Shown here: positions 60,158 to 64,000 of the stretch, one piece after another
How the letters are laid out: the number at the start of each line of letters is the position of its first letter
Position numbering within the stretch: position 1 is the first letter of the stretch
Source of the DNA: Paenibacillus_AA sp045062745
GTDB lineage: Bacteria; Bacillota; Bacilli; Paenibacillales; NBRC-103111
Assembly: GCF_045062745.1 (NCBI RefSeq)
Contig: NZ_JBJGED010000036.1
Location: 1-64,000, forward strand
Length of the DNA stretch: 64,000 nt
Direction of reading: 5' to 3'
Position numbers and translations under genes: made by a program
Notes under the pieces: model-generated
The model's database searches: none
What the model was told of the DNA's origin: nothing
What the model saw: the letters and a program-made list of their open reading frames with translations, nothing else

Positions 60158-60778
60158 TTACAGTTCCAACTTTTCTCTACTAACGCTAGTACTATCCTTA
60201 TATATATTTTTTTTGATAAATACAGATAGTATTGTTACAAATATTATCCTTACATCTAATAAAAATGAAATATTTTTTGTGTAAAATACATCGTTATCAG
60301 TTTTTTGTCGTCCATTTGTAGAGTTTCTAAAGTAAGCCTGATTGTATCCAGAAACGCCTGGCAACACCTTTAATAGTACTTTATCGTCATCTGAATATTT
60401 CTCAAGCCAATCAATGGGATCTGGTCTAGGACCGATAAAGCTCATTTCTCCTTTAATAATATTTATCAGCTGTGGCACTTCATCTAAACTTGTTTTTCGT
60501 AATATCTTTCCCACCTTTGTTTGTCTCGGATCATCCTCAGCATTGTAGGTGGAACCATCTTTCAAGCGCCAATCAGGAGCATTTACTTTCATAGAACGAA
60601 ATTTATACATTCTATATGATTTTCCATTCCTGCCAAGGCGTTCACCACTGAAAAGTATTGGCCCTCCATCTTCAATTTTTATTGCTAATCCTACAACAAT
60701 ATACAAAACCAAAAAAATCACCATAGATATAACTGCAAAAAACAAATCAAAAACACGTTTAAAAACCTTTTGATACAT
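60158..60778 (-). CDS. Initiating sugar-1-phosphate transferase (PglC-like)
   Basis: A 206-residue short transferase: one N-terminal membrane helix (LFFAVISMVIFLVLYIVVGLAI), then GPILFSGERLGRNGKSYRMYKFRSM, SLDEVPQLINIIKGEMSFIGPRPDP and LPGVSGYNQAYFRNS. PglC-type enzymes transfer a phospho-sugar, often diacetylbacillosamine-like, to undecaprenyl phosphate. It starts the second polysaccharide. AGGAG precedes the ATG. Confidence 0.9.
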   Translation of the reverse strand: MYQKVFKRVFDLFFAVISMVIFLVLYIVVGLAIKIEDGGPILFSGERLGRNGKSYRMYKFRSMKVNAPDWRLKDGSTYNAEDDPRQTKVGKILRKTSLDEVPQLINIIKGEMSFIGPRPDPIDWLEKYSDDDKVLLKVLPGVSGYNQAYFRNSTNGRQKTDNDVFYTKNISFLLDVRIIFVTILSVFIKKNIYKDSTSVSREKLEL

Positions 60779-60912
60779 AAGCTTGCACTCCTAATAATCA
60801 GTTACATAACACTATTCTCAGGTGAACTTTTTCAATCTCCAGACAATATAAAGCTTCCATCTATAATTCAAAGTACACATTAACCAAATAAGCAAATTAA
60901 TAGAGCTTTTGA

Positions 60913-62079
60913 CTAGATGTAAGAGCTTTGCAATGCAATTATTTTTCTAACCGCCTCAATAACATCATTTACATCTTTATGTGTCATTTTCGAATATAGT
61001 GGAAGACTAACTATCTCATTAAACCACTTCTCCGCCAGTGGAAAGTCACCCTCTTTATAACCATAGGTCCTTCGATAATAACTCATCAAATGCACTGGTA
61101 TAAAGTGTACACTTGTACCAATATTGTATTCCTTTAAACGCTCGATAAATTCGTCGCGGGTAATTCCTGTCTCATTTTCATCTACGTGAACGATGTATAA
61201 ATGCCAGCTATGCTCAGTATATTCACTAGGTTTGGGCAAAGTTAAACCTTTAATATCCGACAAGCCTACTTCATATAATGTAATTAGCTCCTTGCGTTTA
61301 AGTTGCATTTCATCCATTCGTTCAAGCTGAACAAGACCCAGGGCTGCCTGAAGATCGAACATATTATACTTGAAACCCGGTTCAATAATGTCATACATCC
61401 ACGAACCGCCCTTGTCATATCTATTCCAAGCATTTCTACTCATACCATGGGTAACTAGAACGCGTACGCGATTTGCTAATGTTTCATTATCCGTAACAAG
61501 CATACCACCCTCACCGGTGCTAAGATTTTTGGTTGCATAAAAACTGTAGCTTACTGCACCTTTTGGGTTATTCCCGATACGATTCCCTTTATAGTATGTA
61601 TCAATGGCATGAGCCGCGTCCTCACTGACGAACAAATTATACTTATCGGCTAAAGTATAGATTACATCCAAGTCGCACGCTTGTCCTGAATAATGTACAG
61701 GTACAATCGCTTTTGTTTTACTCGTTATTCTATTTTCTATTTTATTTACATCAATACATCCACTTTCATTAATATCCACAAAAACAGGCGTAGCACCCAC
61801 TTGAATAATTGTGTTTGCTGATGCGGCAAACGTCATCGGTGTTGTAATAACCTCATCTCCATGTCCAACACCGGCTGCATAAAGTGACAAATGTAGTGCA
61901 GCAGTGCAGGAGTTAACACCAATTGCGTATTTTGCTCCCACATACTCAGCAAAGCGTTTTTCAAATTCAATAGTTTTTGGACCCTTTGCAAGCCAACCTG
62001 ATAAAAGTACATCTTTCACTGAATAAACCTCATCAGAATCAATATCCGGAAGAGAATAGTTTAGAAAAGTTTCGCGCAT
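60913..62079 (-). CDS. PglE-like UDP-4-keto sugar aminotransferase
   Basis: A 388-residue DegT-family aminotransferase. VNSCTAALHLSLYAAGV, TTPMTFAASANTIIQVG, VSEDAAHAIDTYYKG and SFYATKNLSTGEGG (Schiff-base Lys) match the PglE/ArnB group acting on UDP-4-keto-6-deoxy-GlcNAc. It is adjacent to the PglF-like dehydratase, giving UDP-4-amino-4,6-dideoxy-GlcNAc. The third enzyme for bacillosamine, a PglD acetyltransferase, is not seen in the window. Confidence 0.9.
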   Translation of the reverse strand: MRETFLNYSLPDIDSDEVYSVKDVLLSGWLAKGPKTIEFEKRFAEYVGAKYAIGVNSCTAALHLSLYAAGVGHGDEVITTPMTFAASANTIIQVGATPVFVDINESGCIDVNKIENRITSKTKAIVPVHYSGQACDLDVIYTLADKYNLFVSEDAAHAIDTYYKGNRIGNNPKGAVSYSFYATKNLSTGEGGMLVTDNETLANRVRVLVTHGMSRNAWNRYDKGGSWMYDIIEPGFKYNMFDLQAALGLVQLERMDEMQLKRKELITLYEVGLSDIKGLTLPKPSEYTEHSWHLYIVHVDENETGITRDEFIERLKEYNIGTSVHFIPVHLMSYYRRTYGYKEGDFPLAEKWFNEIVSLPLYSKMTHKDVNDVIEAVRKIIALQSSYI

Positions 62080-62222
62080 AGAAGATCCTCCAAAGAAGAT
62101 TGAGCTTTAAGCAAAAACTGTCGCCATTTTTAAGATTATTCGATGTTAACTTGATATTGATAATAACTTTTCGAGTGACTACCGAACTTAAATCTCCCTA
62201 ATATAACTTAATGAAAACTTTA

Positions 62223-64000
62223 TTACGAAACGTTTTCGTACCCTGGCACAATATGTTTAAGGACATCTCTGATTGTTTCCTGCTCTTCACCTAACACTTT
62301 TTCTAGTCGCTTAAATTCAAGTTCAATATCAATACGGCCTACATTTGTCGGTTTGCCTATGAAGATCCGATTATGTAATGTACTCGAAAGTCCCTCTTCA
62401 TTTGTAAGTAGCTCTTCAAAAAGTTTTTCCCCTGGACGAATACCACTAAACTCAATCTCGATATCTTGCCCTGGTTCGAAACCGGACAAGCGAATTAAGT
62501 CATTGGCCAAATCAAGGATTTTAACAGGCTTTCCCATGTCTAAGATAAAAATCTCTCCACCTTGGGCGAAGGAGCCAGCTTGAATGACAAGCTGCACCGC
62601 TTCTGGAATGGTCATAAAGTAACGGATCATTTCCCGGTGTGTTACTGTAACAGGGCCACCACGGGCAATCTGTTCTTTAAAATGTGGGATGACGCTGCCA
62701 CGACTGCCAAGGACATTACCAAAACGAACAGCGACGAACTTGGTCCGACTGTTCCGTCCAAGTCCCTGAATGTACATCTCAGCAATGCGTTTGGTCGCAC
62801 CCATAATACTAGAAGGATTCACCGCTTTGTCAGTGGATATTAAGACAAATCGCTCTGCTCCAAATTTATCTGCAGCATCCGCAACATTTTGAGTACCAAA
62901 GACGTTATTTTTTATAGCCTCAGCTGGATTTTTTTCCATTAAAGGAACATGTTTGTGTGCTGCCGCATGAAATACGACGTGGGGCCTGTTCTGTTCAAAC
63001 ACTTCCTGTATCCGTTGCTTGTCTTGTACATCAGCTATGATGCTCTCCAGTGGCAACTCAGGAAATAGTTGATTAAGCTGCTTATCTATCGTATAAATAC
63101 TGTTTTCGCCATGTCCAAGAAGTAAAATGCGAGCCGGTTTGAATGGTGCCAATTGACGACAAAGCTCTGAACCAATTGAACCACCGGCACCTGTTACTAG
63201 TACAGTTTTGCCCATCACATAGTCAGCAATCCCCTCTAGATCTGTATGTATAGGGTCACGTCCTAGCAAGTCCTCAAATTCTACATTTCGAATCTCTTTT
63301 AAACTTACTTGACCTTTCATAAGCTCATCAAATTTAGGGACAATTTTTAACTGCGCTTTTGTCTGTTTGCAGAGTTCGATTATCTTGGAAGTCTCAGAAC
63401 GGGACAACGATGGAATGGCTACAATTATCTCATCGATCCTCATCCTTTGTACAACACTCATAATTGATTGTCTTCCACCAAGAACTGGAACCCCGAGTAC
63501 CTGAAGCTTATGTTTCAATGGATTATCATCAATAAACGCAACTGGATATACATTGGAAGACGCGCTTCGTTTCAATTCCTTAACAATAAGTGTTCCACAG
63601 TCTCCTGCTCCTATGATTAATGCACGTTTTTGTTTATATTTTTTATTGTAGTAGTTATCTCGATAAATCCTCCAAACGAATCTTGCTCCGCCTAAAACTA
63701 GCAAATTCGTCTCAAATGTCCTAAGAAAGATCGATAGCGGTACGACATCATTCGACAACCAGTTCGTAAGCAAATAAGAGACCATGCAGCTTAGAGCGAC
63801 GGCCTTAAACAAAGATATAATTTCCCCTACACTTGCGTACTGCCAAATCCGGTTGTATAGCCTGAAATACAACATAAAGACGGCGCTCATAGCGACGGAG
63901 AGGAGTAGATAAAGCCACAGTTGCTGTTCATATGCTTGTGGAACATCACCTGAGAAACGAAACATGTAGGCTGTGTATATACTCAGCGCTACGATCAACA
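62223..64000 (-). CDS. PglF/CapD-like UDP-GlcNAc 4,6-dehydratase, N-terminus off the window
   Basis: At least 591 residues are visible; the gene runs to the window edge, and its first codons are probably missing. The N-terminal part has about four membrane helices, followed by a CoA-binding-like domain (RALIIGAGDCGTLIVKELKR). The dehydratase domain begins LVTGAGGSIGSELCRQL and has STDKAVNPSSIMGATKRIAE, where Met replaces the Tyr of Y-x3-K as in long-form PglF/WbpM enzymes. LGSRGSVIPHFKEQI and GIRPGEKLFEELL are also typical. It makes UDP-4-keto-6-deoxy-GlcNAc for the aminotransferase encoded next. Confidence 0.92.
   Translation of the reverse strand, partial: LIVALSIYTAYMFRFSGDVPQAYEQQLWLYLLLSVAMSAVFMLYFRLYNRIWQYASVGEIISLFKAVALSCMVSYLLTNWLSNDVVPLSIFLRTFETNLLVLGGARFVWRIYRDNYYNKKYKQKRALIIGAGDCGTLIVKELKRSASSNVYPVAFIDDNPLKHKLQVLGVPVLGGRQSIMSVVQRMRIDEIIVAIPSLSRSETSKIIELCKQTKAQLKIVPKFDELMKGQVSLKEIRNVEFEDLLGRDPIHTDLEGIADYVMGKTVLVTGAGGSIGSELCRQLAPFKPARILLLGHGENSIYTIDKQLNQLFPELPLESIIADVQDKQRIQEVFEQNRPHVVFHAAAHKHVPLMEKNPAEAIKNNVFGTQNVADAADKFGAERFVLISTDKAVNPSSIMGATKRIAEMYIQGLGRNSRTKFVAVRFGNVLGSRGSVIPHFKEQIARGGPVTVTHREMIRYFMTIPEAVQLVIQAGSFAQGGEIFILDMGKPVKILDLANDLIRLSGFEPGQDIEIEFSGIRPGEKLFEELLTNEEGLSSTLHNRIFIGKPTNVGRIDIELEFKRLEKVLGEEQETIRDVLKHIVPGYENVS

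Overview
The window looks like chromosomal DNA of a spore-forming Firmicute of the Paenibacillus type. The evidence is the run ydcC-alr-ndoAI-ndoA-tex-cmpA-sprT-tRNA(Asn, Ser), which follows Bacillus subtilis gene order except that no rsb/sigB block lies between ndoA and tex. The spore-cortex regulator CmpA, the SpsF/SpsG-type genes and a secreted 'copper amine oxidase N-terminal-like' stalk protein fit the same group. No 16S or other species marker is present.

Layout. (1) 1-407: tRNA-Ser(GCU) and tRNA-Asn(GUU) on the minus strand, with a 77-bp duplication of the tRNA-Ser 3' end and its terminator. (2) 407-4883: a three-gene minus-strand repair operon (DnaE-family polymerase, DUF72, family-4-like uracil-DNA glycosylase) whose promoter carries a perfect LexA-type palindrome. 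(3) 4985-12858: housekeeping genes sprT, a small unknown gene, cmpA, tex, the ndoAI/ndoA antitoxin-toxin pair, alr and the LolA-fold lipoprotein ydcC. The last codons of alr are tandemly duplicated five times, and ydcC carries a Gly/Ala/Thr/Ser-rich insert of about 220 residues. (4) From about 12,960 the base composition drops sharply to AT-rich and a surface-polysaccharide region of about 51 kb begins, running off the right edge.

Inside that region, 12967-23629 (minus) is an assembly operon: MBOAT/SGNH O-acyl transfer pair, initiating sugar-phosphate transferase, glycosyltransferases, Wzy-like polymerase and MVF-type flippase. 23820-28130 (plus) holds a large O-antigen-ligase-like protein, a Wzz-like chain-length protein and an epimerase. 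28165-30979 (minus) makes GDP-mannose and GDP-4-keto-6-deoxymannose (manC, gmd) and contains a gutted GDP-fucose synthase. 31240-40809 (plus) is a pseudaminic-acid-type nonulosonate operon (PseB-, PseG-, SpsF-, PseI- and PseC-like) with extra methyltransferases, a second aminotransferase and an ATP-grasp enzyme. 40840-45018 is a scar zone of dead insertion sequences surrounding colD-colC. With manC and gmd these two complete a plausible GDP-L-colitose route.

45037-47198 encodes secreted or anchored proteins of unclear role. 47282-63998 (minus) is a second assembly operon: Wzx- and Wzy-like proteins, glycosyltransferases, a UDP-HexNAc 4-epimerase with a UDP-HexNAc 6-dehydrogenase, a second ATP-grasp/PLP pair, a PglC-like initiating transferase, and PglE/PglF-like enzymes for a UDP-4-amino-4,6-dideoxy sugar.

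The genes therefore suggest at least two glycan assembly systems (two flippases, three polymerase/ligase proteins, two initiating transferases) fed by rare sugars: colitose or fucose, pseudaminic-type acid, HexNAc uronic acid and a bacillosamine-like sugar. All functions are assigned by reading motifs; no database search was run.
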